Assembly (NCBI GenBank): GCA_023424355.1
Contig: JAFAEA010000003.1
Span: forward strand, 1-9,055
Source: Chloroflexota bacterium
Lineage (GTDB): Bacteria; Chloroflexota; Chloroflexia; Thermomicrobiales; UBA6265
Direction of reading: 5' to 3'
Length of the DNA: 9,055 bases
The position numbers and the translations under genes were made by a program. Positions 1 through 6,108 of the stretch are shown here, in pieces; position 1 is the stretch's first letter; each line of letters starts with the position of its first letter. The notes beneath the pieces are model-generated. The model worked only from the letters and a program-made list of their open reading frames with translations. It made no database searches and was not told where the DNA came from.

Positions 1-57
1 GCCGAAGGCGGCCGAACACCGTGAGCAGCGAAGCGTGCCCTTATGTGCGGGTATCAT
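1..57 (-). CDS. possible start of a small zinc-ribbon protein, cut by window edge
   Basis: On the minus strand an ATG at 57-55 opens a frame that stays open for 19 codons to the window edge. The peptide contains LRCSRCSAAFG, a CxxC knuckle at residues 11-14 of the kind seen at the start of zinc ribbons. A GGAG lies eight bases before the ATG, a good ribosome-binding distance. The frame begins about 46 bases after the trpS stop, on the same strand, so it would be the next gene of that transcript. Only 19 residues are visible, the second codon is the rare ATA, and a chance open frame of this length is quite possible. I cannot name a family. Confidence 0.35.
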   Translation of the reverse strand, partial: MIPAHKGTLRCSRCSAAFG

Positions 58-95
58 GGGCCCGACTCCGCGTACGCCTGCCCTTATGCACGGGT
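36..95. repeat. pair of 17-base near-identical direct repeats
   Basis: Two copies of a 17-base word lie at 36-52 and 79-95, starting 43 bases apart, and match at 15 of 17 positions (TGCCCTTATG, then TG or CA, then CGGGT). They flank the gap after the trpS stop. On the minus strand the first copy lies just past that stop and the second covers codons 2-7 of the possible downstream ORF. They could be binding sites, a small duplication or chance; no function can be read from them. Confidence 0.45.
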
Positions 96-103
96 TCCAG
101 AAG

Positions 104-1123
104 CTACTTGTAAATCTTGCCGCCGACTCCGGTCTTGCGGTTGACCTCAGCCATCTTGGCTTCAGCCTTCACCGCTGCCTTCTGGCGACCAATCTCGAGC
201 AGACGAGCGACTTCGTCCGGATTCGCCTTGTACTCGGCCAGTTTCTCGCGGATCGGCTTCAGGCCCTCAGCGATCAGCTCGGTGAGTTCCGCCTTGAACG
301 GTCCGTATCCCTTGCCATCGAAATGCTGCTCCACCTCGGCCATGCTCATGTTGGAGAGCAGGCTGTAAATGGACATCAGATTGGTAACCGCCGGCTTGTC
401 CGCGCTGGCTACCACACGGGCATCGGAATCGGTGACCGCCTTCTTGATCTTGCGCTTGATCACATCTGGCTCGTCGCTGAGGGCGATGTATGCATTCGCA
501 TTCGCATCGCTTTTGCTCATCTTCTTGGTCGGCTCCTGCAGGCTCATGATGCGGGCGCCAACTTCCTTGATATCGGCCTTCGGCACCACGAATGTCTCGC
601 CATACCGAGCATTGAACCGATTGGCGATATCGCGGGTGAGCTCCACATGCTGCCGCTGATCGTCGCCTACCGGCACGAGTTCCGAATCGTACAGGATGAT
701 ATCGGCCGCCATGAGAATGGGGTAGAAGAAGATGGAGCTGTTGATGGCTTCATCGCTCTTGCCGGATGACTTGTCCTTGAACTGGGTCATGCGGGTGAGC
801 TCGCCGTATTGGGTCACGGTGCTGAGCGTCCAGGTGAGCTCGGCGTGCTGCGGCACATCGGATTGCACGAACAGCGGCGCCTTCTCCGGATTCATACCGG
901 CAGCGAACAGCGTGGCGGCGAGCTGATGAATGGCCTCACGCATCTCATCCGGATCGGAGAGGGTACCCATGGCGTGGAGATCGACGATGCAGAAGAGATT
1001 GTCGAAATCGTCCTGCTGCGCCACCCAGTTACGGATTGCGCCAAGATAGTTGCCGATTGTTGCCACACCAGATGGCTGAATACCGCTAAATACGCGTGGT
1101 TTGCGAGTGCTTTCTGAAGTCAT
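104..1123 (-). CDS. trpS: tryptophanyl-tRNA synthetase
   Basis: This cytoplasmic class Ic aminoacyl-tRNA synthetase charges tRNA-Trp with tryptophan using ATP. The 339-residue product is close to the usual bacterial length of about 330-340. Near the N-terminus, residues 17-25 (PSGVATIGN) form the HIGH-type ATP site in its TrpRS version. GDDQRQH at 153-159 is the conserved segment next to the tryptophan pocket, and KMSKS at 201-205 is the second ATP-binding signature. The C-terminus (GGKIYK) is complete. The ATG at 1123 gives the expected short lead before the RVFSGIQPSG strand. The best purine-rich run upstream (AGGG) is about 13 bases away, so the ribosome site is weak. The gene starts 55 bases after the cytidine deaminase stop on the same strand and may share its transcript. 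Nothing suggests a truncated or unusual enzyme. Confidence 0.97.
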   Translation of the reverse strand: MTSESTRKPRVFSGIQPSGVATIGNYLGAIRNWVAQQDDFDNLFCIVDLHAMGTLSDPDEMREAIHQLAATLFAAGMNPEKAPLFVQSDVPQHAELTWTLSTVTQYGELTRMTQFKDKSSGKSDEAINSSIFFYPILMAADIILYDSELVPVGDDQRQHVELTRDIANRFNARYGETFVVPKADIKEVGARIMSLQEPTKKMSKSDANANAYIALSDEPDVIKRKIKKAVTDSDARVVASADKPAVTNLMSIYSLLSNMSMAEVEQHFDGKGYGPFKAELTELIAEGLKPIREKLAEYKANPDEVARLLEIGRQKAAVKAEAKMAEVNRKTGVGGKIYK

Positions 1124-1178
1124 GTGGTTGCCAGATCCCTTGCCATTTGGCCCTGCCAGCGAACGTTATTTCCGCAGG

Positions 1179-1628
1179 CTAGCATAGCAGGAATCGGGGT
1201 AAATCCGAAAATGCTGATCCTAGTGTTCCAGGGGGTTCGGGCCATTCGTGGGCCGGCAAGAGATCGCGGAGCGGGGCGGATTTGTGCATGCCCAGAATCA
1301 CGTCCGTATCCAGATTGGTGGGATCCATTTGCCGCATGAACTCCCGACATCTTCCACACGGAGGCAGCACATAGAGCTTGCCACCGCGTTCATCGCGCCA
1401 CACAGCCACGATTCGGGAGATCTGGTATTCACCAGCCGTCACCATCGCGGCGATGGCGGCGTGTTCGGCACAGAAGCCCGTACCGGATCCGGTATCGATG
1501 CAAACTCCGCTGTGGAGTTGACCGGTTGCGGTTACGAGCGTGGAGGCCACATCGCCGAAAAGTCGCCCATCGGGAGTGGTGTAGGGGTTGAGAAATCTGG
1601 CAGCAAGATCAATTAGCTCTCTATTCGT
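1179..1628 (-). CDS. cdd: cytidine deaminase (blasticidin-S-deaminase-like group), 5' end unresolved
   Basis: Zinc-dependent deamination of cytidine or deoxycytidine to uridine (pyrimidine salvage) is the likely reaction. Numbered from the codon at 1628, the protein has CAEHAAIAAM at 53-62, which holds the first zinc cysteine and the catalytic glutamate E55. PCGRC follows at 90-94 with the other two zinc cysteines, and then LLPAHEW, typical of the blasticidin-deaminase-like cytidine deaminases. The conserved N-terminal part (RELIDLAARFLNP, then GRLFGDVAS) is in frame, but no ATG, GTG or TTG lies between the upstream stop at 1694-1692 and a GTG at 1550. That GTG would remove about 26 conserved residues and has no visible ribosome site. 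I give 1628 as the approximate homology limit (an ACG codon), not as a proven start. An ATG at 1645 is in another frame and stops after ten codons. The tail runs about 20 residues past HEW. The start lies next to the regulator stop at 1658, suggesting coupled expression. Confidence 0.85.
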   Translation of the reverse strand, partial: TNRELIDLAARFLNPYTTPDGRLFGDVASTLVTATGQLHSGVCIDTGSGTGFCAEHAAIAAMVTAGEYQISRIVAVWRDERGGKLYVLPPCGRCREFMRQMDPTNLDTDVILGMHKSAPLRDLLPAHEWPEPPGTLGSAFSDLPRFLLC

Positions 1629-1657
1629 CGGGAGAGCTGGTCCATCCGCCGCGGTTG

Positions 1658-1999
1658 CTAATCGCAGTCTTCGTCGTCGGTGAGCCAGGCTTTACCGAAT
1701 TCACGCATGCTGGTGATGATCGGCATGAGCGCCTCGCCCTTCTCGGTGAGGTGATATTCCACTCGCGGTGGCACTTCCGCGAAGCACTCGCGCTGAATGA
1801 TCTCGCTCTCTTCGAGGCGCTTTAGGCGTTCGCTGAGGGTCTTGGGGCTGATCCCCTTGAGGCTTCGTTCCAGTTCGCTAAAGCGGAGTGCACCCTTGCG
1901 AAGATCACGAATAATGAGGGGGGTCCACTTGTTGCTGATGATATCTGCCGTTTTCGCGACCGGACAGCCATATTCTTCGATTGGAGTGGTAGTAGCCAT
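1658..1999 (-). CDS. HxlR-family winged-helix transcriptional regulator
   Basis: This is a 113-residue DNA-binding protein of the HxlR family (small dimeric winged-helix regulators, several of which sense reactive aldehydes, quinones or oxidants). The family signature is visible: YGCPV at 10-14, then KWTPLIIRDL at 24-33. Next comes the recognition region RFSELERSLKGISPKTLSERLKRLEE (39-64), then the beta wing VPPRVEYHLTEKGEAL (76-91). Cys12 in the CPV motif corresponds to the cysteine used for redox sensing in some members; Cys72 and Cys112 are also present. The frame is open further upstream to 2176, but I chose the ATG at 1999. It has a GAGG-type ribosome site at the right distance and the upstream residues do not look like family sequence. 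The acidic C-terminus ends in DDEDCD. It is the first gene of the leftward group, and its stop lies beside the start of the cytidine deaminase gene, which it may control; that is inference. Confidence 0.92.
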   Translation of the reverse strand: MATTTPIEEYGCPVAKTADIISNKWTPLIIRDLRKGALRFSELERSLKGISPKTLSERLKRLEESEIIQRECFAEVPPRVEYHLTEKGEALMPIITSMREFGKAWLTDDEDCD

Positions 2000-2014
2000 A
2001 CTGCCTCTTTCGGC

Positions 2015-2030
2015 TATGCAAAATGCAATA
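2015..2030 (-). promoter_or_regulatory. imperfect inverted repeat, candidate operator of the HxlR-type gene
   Basis: On the minus strand TATTGCATTTTGCATA is an imperfect inverted repeat (TATTGCA against TGCATA). It lies 16 bases upstream of the regulator start codon and immediately downstream of the likely transcription start. Many HxlR-type regulators repress their own gene from such a site. The position supports this, but the symmetry is imperfect and TGCA is itself palindromic. Confidence 0.4.
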
Positions 2031-2038
2031 CTACCCAA

Positions 2039-2047
2039 ATGATAGCA
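2039..2047 (-). promoter_or_regulatory. extended -10 promoter element for the leftward genes
   Basis: The minus strand reads TGCTATCAT here: a TGn extension followed by TATCAT, which matches five of six positions of the sigma-70 -10 consensus. No good -35 box lies 16-18 bases upstream, which is acceptable for an extended -10 promoter. The predicted start of transcription is near 2032, giving a leader of about 33 bases before the ATG at 1999. Confidence 0.45.
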
Positions 2048-2133
2048 TGCCTCAGAACAGGGATTCTTCGATAAGTGGGTGCAATCCTTCTGAAACCTGC
2101 GTTTGATCGACATCGGTAACGGGGAGTTCACCG

Positions 2134-2139
2134 TATACT
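2134..2139 (+). promoter_or_regulatory. candidate -10 box for the rightward operon
   Basis: TATACT matches five of six positions of the -10 consensus and lies about 46 bases before the ATG at 2186. No convincing -35 box stands at the usual distance; TTGATC at 2103-2108 is too far away (25 bases). The assignment rests on the single hexamer and its location in the gap between the two divergent gene groups. Confidence 0.3.
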
Positions 2140-2185
2140 TCAGATTGGAATTAGCAGCAGCGGTACCGGGAGACAATAGCTACAC

Positions 2186-2527
2186 ATGGTTCGGATATTT
2201 GCGTATGCCCTCGCGGCGATTGTGGCGGCTCTGGCCACCAGCACCATCTCGCAGGAATGGCTCTCCTACGATTCATCGCAAAGTGTGCTGCTCTTTGGTG
2301 CCGTGATGGGTGTAATCAACGCCTTCATCAAGCCGGCTGTCCGCTTCATCAGCATCCCGCTTACGTGCCTGACTTTCGGACTCTTCGCCCTGGTGGTGAA
2401 CGCCTTGCTCTTTGCACTTGGCGCCGCGGTGGTGCCGGGTATCGAGATCAACAATTGGGGTGCCGTGGTCGGTGCCATCTTCTCCAGCCTCGCCGCAGGC
2501 CTCATGTTCTCGGTGTTCGATGAGTAA
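2186..2527 (+). CDS. small four-helix membrane protein, phage holin IV / YvlD family
   Basis: The product has 113 residues and is almost wholly hydrophobic, with about four membrane segments near residues 3-20, 34-50, 57-84 and 91-110. The pattern GVINAFIKPAVRFISIPLTCLTFGLFALVVNALLF (42-76) is typical of the family named after mycobacteriophage holin superfamily IV (PF04020, including YvlD). These proteins are widespread chromosomal membrane proteins of unknown role, so the family name is not evidence of a prophage, and no phage genes are nearby. The ATG at 2186 begins directly with the first membrane helix. A GGGAG lies 13 bases upstream, rather far for a ribosome site. The gene overlaps the metallophosphoesterase gene by 8 bases. 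It diverges from the HxlR-type gene across a 186-base gap. Confidence 0.85.
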   Translation: MVRIFAYALAAIVAALATSTISQEWLSYDSSQSVLLFGAVMGVINAFIKPAVRFISIPLTCLTFGLFALVVNALLFALGAAVVPGIEINNWGAVVGAIFSSLAAGLMFSVFDE

Positions 2528-3122
2528 CGCTCGCGATAACTACCTGCCCACAACCACACGCCGGGTCTTCGATGCACCGTGCGTGCTTGGTGTCATCAGC
2601 GATACCCACATCTACGCCGGCAGTCGCCGCCAAATCGACGATGGCGTGAAGCGACTTTTCGCGCGTGCGGGAGTGAATCTCATCGTCCATCTTGGCGATG
2701 CAAACACAAAGGATGTGCTGGATGAGCTCGCCGAACTCGCGCCACTGATCGCGGTGGTGGGCAATAACGACGAGGAAGACCTGCAATACACCCTGCCGCA
2801 AACTACCCGCTTTACCGTGGGCGAGAAGAGCTTCGCCGCCATTCATGGGCACGGCGGACGCTCAGCGAAAGATGTTGCCATCGAGCGCTGGGCCGGCAAG
2901 GTAGATGTGGTGCTCTTTGGCCACAGCCATCTGCCGTTGATCGAGAAGGAGCAGGGATCAATCCTGTTCAATCCCGGCTCGCCGACAGACCGCCGCTGGC
3001 ATCCGCATTTCGGTGTGGGCATCATCACCGTTGACGAAAACGGCATTCAGCCCGATCTTGTACTTTTCGGGCAGCCCGATCATTTGGATTCAATCCAGTT
3101 CAATCAGGGAGGAAAAGAGTAA
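2520..3122 (+). CDS. YfcE/MJ0936-type calcineurin-like metallophosphoesterase
   Basis: This is a soluble phosphodiesterase or phosphatase of the small YfcE/MJ0936 type, with 200 residues from the ATG at 2520. The metal-binding motifs occur in family order: SDTH (D28, H30), LGD (D60), GNND (81-84, the usual GNH/C-D motif), IHGHG (H109) and FGHSH (H135, H137). FNPGS follows at 150-154. Together these form the two-metal site. The natural substrate is unknown; relatives act on phosphodiester model substrates. The frame is open upstream to 2412, but that part would read out of frame through the membrane protein gene. The ATG at 2520 overlaps that gene's end (ATGAGTAA) and no independent ribosome site is visible, so translation is probably coupled. 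The stop codon directly abuts the aminotransferase ATG. The last 45 residues after FNPGS complete the usual beta sandwich. Confidence 0.92.
   Translation: MSNARDNYLPTTTRRVFDAPCVLGVISDTHIYAGSRRQIDDGVKRLFARAGVNLIVHLGDANTKDVLDELAELAPLIAVVGNNDEEDLQYTLPQTTRFTVGEKSFAAIHGHGGRSAKDVAIERWAGKVDVVLFGHSHLPLIEKEQGSILFNPGSPTDRRWHPHFGVGIITVDENGIQPDLVLFGQPDHLDSIQFNQGGKE
3106..3112 (+). promoter_or_regulatory. strong ribosome binding site inside the end of the phosphoesterase gene
   Basis: AGGGAGG lies ten bases before the ATG at 3123. It supports that ATG as the aminotransferase start even though there is no gap between the two genes. Confidence 0.6.
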
Positions 3123-4220
3123 ATGGATCCACGACTTTCTGAGGGCCGTTGGCTGCGTATTCCTGGTCCAACCCCGCTTCATCCAAACGTTGTGAAGGCA
3201 CTTGGTCACGAAATGGTGCCGCTGCGCGGTCAGGTGATTCAGGATTCCATGGCTCGCATTCAGCCGATTGCGAAAAAGGTCCACGGCACCGAAGAGGGCC
3301 ACGTCCTTCTCTGGGCCGGAACCGGAACTGCCGGCTTCGAAGGCAGCATCGTGAACCTCACCAATCCGGGCGATAAGGTAGTCGTCACCTGCGCCGGCGA
3401 TTTCGGTGAGCGCTACGCCAATGTCGCCGAGCGCTTCGGTCTGGATGTCAAACGCGTTCGCGTCGAGTGGGGCACGGCGGTGACTCCGGAGATTCTGGAT
3501 ACCGCCATCCAGGAGCATGGTGATGTGGTGGCCGTGATGATCACCCACAACGAAACCAGCACCGGTGTCACACAGGACATCGCCGCCCTTGCCGAAGTTG
3601 CCCACAAGCACGATGCGCTGGTTTGTGTCGATGCTGTGAGTGCTGCCGGTGCCCTGCCGATTGATATGGACAAGAACGGCCTCGATTGGGTGCTGAGCGG
3701 TGGCCAGAAGGCGTGGATGTGCCCTCCGGGCATCATGATCTCCGCATTGAGCCAGCGCGCCATCGAGCGCAGCAAGGTCAACACCGGCTTCCCCCGCATG
3801 ATTTGGGATGTGCAGACCATGTACGAAGCCAGCCTCAAGAACATTCATCCCACCACACCAGCGGAATCGCTCGTGTTTGCCTTCGAGGCCGCACTGGTAG
3901 CGATGGAAGAAGAGGGGATCGATGAACTTTTCGCCCGCCACGTGCGTTTGGGCGAGTTCTTCCGCAGCGGTCTGGAGAAGCTCGGCGTGGAAATCGCCGC
4001 CAGCGATCCAGGCATTCGCAGCAACTCCGTCACCGCGTTCCATGCGCCAGGCGGCAGCGCCAGCGCATTCCAGGCGAAGGTCCGTGAGCAATCCGGCATC
4101 GAGCTGGCGGTTGGTCAGGCGAAGTGGGCCGATGTGGTCTGTCGCGTCGGCACCATGGGCTGGACCTACGAGCCAGAACTCGAAGCCACATTGGAAGCAA
4201 TCGAAAAGGCGATGGCCTAG
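3123..4220 (+). CDS. class V PLP-dependent aminotransferase (alanine/serine-glyoxylate type)
   Basis: This is a cytoplasmic fold-type I aminotransferase of class V, 365 residues, using pyridoxal phosphate. The family members transfer amino groups from alanine, serine or aspartate to glyoxylate, pyruvate or similar acceptors. The N-terminal IPGPTPLHPNV (13-23) is the usual substrate-gate segment. GTGTAGFEGSI (66-76) binds the cofactor phosphate, THNETSTGV lies at 141-149, and D170 in VDAVSAAGALP contacts the pyridine nitrogen. K196 in SGGQKAWMCPPG is the Schiff-base lysine. The length is normal for the family and the C-terminal domain is complete. Sequence alone does not fix the substrate: serine-glyoxylate, alanine-glyoxylate and phosphoserine-like roles are all possible. 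No serA or other serine-pathway gene lies next to it here. It is the third gene of a tight operon and is followed by a strong GC hairpin. Confidence 0.93.
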   Translation: MDPRLSEGRWLRIPGPTPLHPNVVKALGHEMVPLRGQVIQDSMARIQPIAKKVHGTEEGHVLLWAGTGTAGFEGSIVNLTNPGDKVVVTCAGDFGERYANVAERFGLDVKRVRVEWGTAVTPEILDTAIQEHGDVVAVMITHNETSTGVTQDIAALAEVAHKHDALVCVDAVSAAGALPIDMDKNGLDWVLSGGQKAWMCPPGIMISALSQRAIERSKVNTGFPRMIWDVQTMYEASLKNIHPTTPAESLVFAFEAALVAMEEEGIDELFARHVRLGEFFRSGLEKLGVEIAASDPGIRSNSVTAFHAPGGSASAFQAKVREQSGIELAVGQAKWADVVCRVGTMGWTYEPELEATLEAIEKAMA

Positions 4221-4230
4221 TGCAGGAGAA

Positions 4231-4254
4231 GGGGCGGATCAAACGATCCGCCCC
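4231..4254 (+). terminator. perfect 10-bp GC hairpin after the aminotransferase gene
   Basis: GGGGCGGATC (4231-4240) pairs perfectly with GATCCGCCCC (4245-4254) around an AAAC loop, ten bases after the stop codon. There is no T run behind it, so it is not a textbook intrinsic terminator. It may still end or protect the 3' end of the message. Nine bases of it (GGATCAAAC) recur in the hairpin after rpsA. Confidence 0.65.
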
Positions 4255-4272
4255 CGGAAATCCCGCTGGCTA

Positions 4273-4301
4273 TTGCTAATTGCCATCTCATTCTGTAATA
4301 T
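4273..4301 (+). promoter_or_regulatory. candidate sigma-70 promoter of rpsA
   Basis: TTGCTA (4273-4278) and TAATAT (4296-4301) are spaced by 17 bases, and each matches the consensus at four of six positions. It follows the hairpin that closes the previous operon. Transcription would begin near 4308, giving a leader of about 90 bases before the rpsA ATG at 4400. The leader contains the small palindrome TGTGCACA (4351-4358) but no recognisable riboswitch. Confidence 0.4.
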
Positions 4302-4399
4302 TGGCAAATATGTACTCCCAGGTCGGGGGTCTATTGTTGTGACCGGAATTTGTGCACACCCGGGGCAGCCGTAGTAGTTCTCGTTTTTTAGGTAGGTTT

Positions 4400-5968
4400 A
4401 TGGACGGAACAGACGTTCAAGAGCAGGATGCGCAGGTCACCGAGACCAATGATGTGAATCTCGATGAGCTCGATGGCGCAGCCCTCATGGAGGCTTTCCT
4501 CAGTGACCCATCCCATGGGTACAAGACCCTCAAGTATGGTGATGTGCTGGAAGGCACCATCATGCATGTCGATCGGGATGAGATTCTGGTGGATATCGGC
4601 TCCAAGGCCGAAGGCATTGTGCCTTCCAAGGAGTACTCGAGCCTTACATCAGAAGAGAAGGAAGCACTCCAGGTTGGCGATACTTTGCTCGTGTTCGTGG
4701 TCCAGGCCGAGAACAACGAGGGCCATCCGGTAGTCAGCATCGACCGCGCCAAGCAGGAAAAGAGCTGGCGCAAACTGCAGGAAATCCACGAGGCCAACGA
4801 TGTTATCGAGGCCGAGGTTGTCAACTACAACAAGGGTGGCCTGCTGGTGAATCTCGACGGCGTGCGCGGCTTTGTGCCGGCAAGCCAGGTGAGCGAGATT
4901 CGCGGTGGCGATGAATCCAGCAAGCAGGCCGATATGGCCCGCCTCATTGGCACCAAGCTGCCACTGAAGGTCATCGAAATCAACCGACACCGAAACCGAC
5001 TCATCCTTTCGGAGCGCCAGGCTGTTCAGGAACGCCGCGACGCCATGAAGGAAAACCTCATCAAGGAACTCACCGAAGGTGAAGTCCGCACTGGTAAGGT
5101 CTCCTCCATCTGCGATTTCGGTGCCTTCGTGGACATCGGCGGTGCCGACGGACTGGTTCACCTCTCCGAGCTGAGCTGGAGCCGCGTGCGACATCCAAAC
5201 GAACTGCTCAAGATCGGGCAGGAAGTTCAGGTGTACGTGCTTGGCATCAACCCGAACGAAAAGAAGATCGCTCTTTCCATCAAGCGCACCCAGGCCGAGC
5301 CATGGAGCCGTGTGGAGAACAGCTACGAAGTCGGACAGCTGGTACGCGGTACCGTGACCCAGCTCGCCAACTTCGGTGCATTCGCCCGCATTGAAGATGG
5401 TATCGAAGGTCTCATCCACGTTTCCGAACTGGCTGACGAGCGCATTCAGCATCCGAAGCAGGTGGTGCACGAAGGTCAGGATCTGATCCTCCGCATCATC
5501 CGCATCGATCCGCAGCGCCGCCGCATGGGTCTCTCCCTGCGCCGCGCCCTGGATACTCCGGATGAGGATCTCATTGCCGTATTCGGTGAGGGAATCGTCG
5601 AAGAGCGTGATGCGCTCAAGGCAACCCTCAATGCCGCCCTCGAAGCCGAAGGCCTGCTTGGCACCCGCCAGGACGAGCCGGAAGGCGAAGATGGCGAAGT
5701 TGCTGTCAATCCGGACGCCGCTGAAGTCGACGTCAAGGAAGCCGGCGAGGCCCAGGTTGCTGCGTTCGAAGAGCGCGCCGCCCGTGCCGAGAAGGCAGCT
5801 GGCAAGCGCCAGAGCCGCAGCCGCAAGAAGGACGAAACCGCCGATGAGGCGATTTCCCAGAACTTCGGCGATGAGAGTGGCATGAGCGCCATGGAGCTGG
5901 CCTTCGCCAAGCTCGGTGCCGATCTGCTCGAAGACGGCGACAGCGAAGAAGACTCCGAAGAGAAGTAA
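4400..5968 (+). CDS. rpsA: 30S ribosomal protein S1 (four S1 domains)
   Basis: S1 binds mRNA on the small ribosomal subunit and helps start translation, mainly on structured or weak-leader messages. The 522-residue product has four S1-type OB folds, near residues 46-116, 132-205, 226-296 and 311-381. The last two carry the classic motifs DFGAFVDI...GLVHLSEL and NFGAFARI...GLIHVSEL. Four domains, rather than the six of proteobacterial S1, fit a Gram-positive, cyanobacterial or Chloroflexota-like type. After residue 382 comes a tail of about 140 residues: rich in Ala, Glu and Asp, with a basic patch KRQSRSRKK (469-477), then MSAMELAFAKLGADLLEDG (495-513) and an acidic end. A GTG at 4352 keeps the frame open further upstream. 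I chose the ATG at 4400 because TAGGTAGG stands just before it and the extra 16 residues look unrelated. It is a single-gene unit between hairpins. Confidence 0.95.
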   Translation: MDGTDVQEQDAQVTETNDVNLDELDGAALMEAFLSDPSHGYKTLKYGDVLEGTIMHVDRDEILVDIGSKAEGIVPSKEYSSLTSEEKEALQVGDTLLVFVVQAENNEGHPVVSIDRAKQEKSWRKLQEIHEANDVIEAEVVNYNKGGLLVNLDGVRGFVPASQVSEIRGGDESSKQADMARLIGTKLPLKVIEINRHRNRLILSERQAVQERRDAMKENLIKELTEGEVRTGKVSSICDFGAFVDIGGADGLVHLSELSWSRVRHPNELLKIGQEVQVYVLGINPNEKKIALSIKRTQAEPWSRVENSYEVGQLVRGTVTQLANFGAFARIEDGIEGLIHVSELADERIQHPKQVVHEGQDLILRIIRIDPQRRRMGLSLRRALDTPDEDLIAVFGEGIVEERDALKATLNAALEAEGLLGTRQDEPEGEDGEVAVNPDAAEVDVKEAGEAQVAAFEERAARAEKAAGKRQSRSRKKDETADEAISQNFGDESGMSAMELAFAKLGADLLEDGDSEEDSEEK

Positions 5969-5995
5969 TCTTCACTGCAACATCGCACAGTTCAG

Positions 5996-6040
5996 CAGGG
6001 CCGGATGGATCAAACCCATCCGGCCCTGTTGCTGTTTTCA
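5996..6040 (+). terminator. rpsA terminator: 13-bp stem with T-rich tail
   Basis: CAGGGCCGGATGG (5996-6008) pairs perfectly with CCATCCGGCCCTG (6016-6028) around the loop ATCAAAC. The following bases are T-rich (TGTTGCTGTTTT). It begins 27 bases after the rpsA stop and is the clearest terminator in the window. Confidence 0.8.
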
Positions 6041-6108
6041 CTGTTCCCCGTTCATCTCGATATCGAATCGACAAAGTTTGGATGATTATCGAAACGTGAA
6101 GTCCGACC

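Noticed and set aside
1120..1180. Three TGGCA words between the cytidine deaminase and trpS (minus strand)
   Set aside because: The words are short, unevenly spaced and not part of a larger repeat; chance is sufficient.
2186..2527. Prophage remnant suggested by the holin family name
   Set aside because: The family is mostly chromosomal and no endolysin, integrase, structural phage gene or attachment site is nearby.
3090..4091. 333-codon minus-strand open frame opposite the aminotransferase
   Set aside because: The plus strand encodes an intact class V aminotransferase with all active-site motifs; the minus frame resembles no protein and is a mirror of codon usage.
4320..4370. Weak stems (GGTC/GACC, CCGG/CCGG) and the palindrome TGTGCACA in the rpsA leader
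   Set aside because: Four-base stems are too short to support a structured S1 autoregulation site, and no known S1 leader motif is visible.
4649..5470. 273-codon minus-strand open frame opposite rpsA
   Set aside because: The plus strand has four clear S1 domains here; the opposite frame is histidine- and leucine-rich without motifs.
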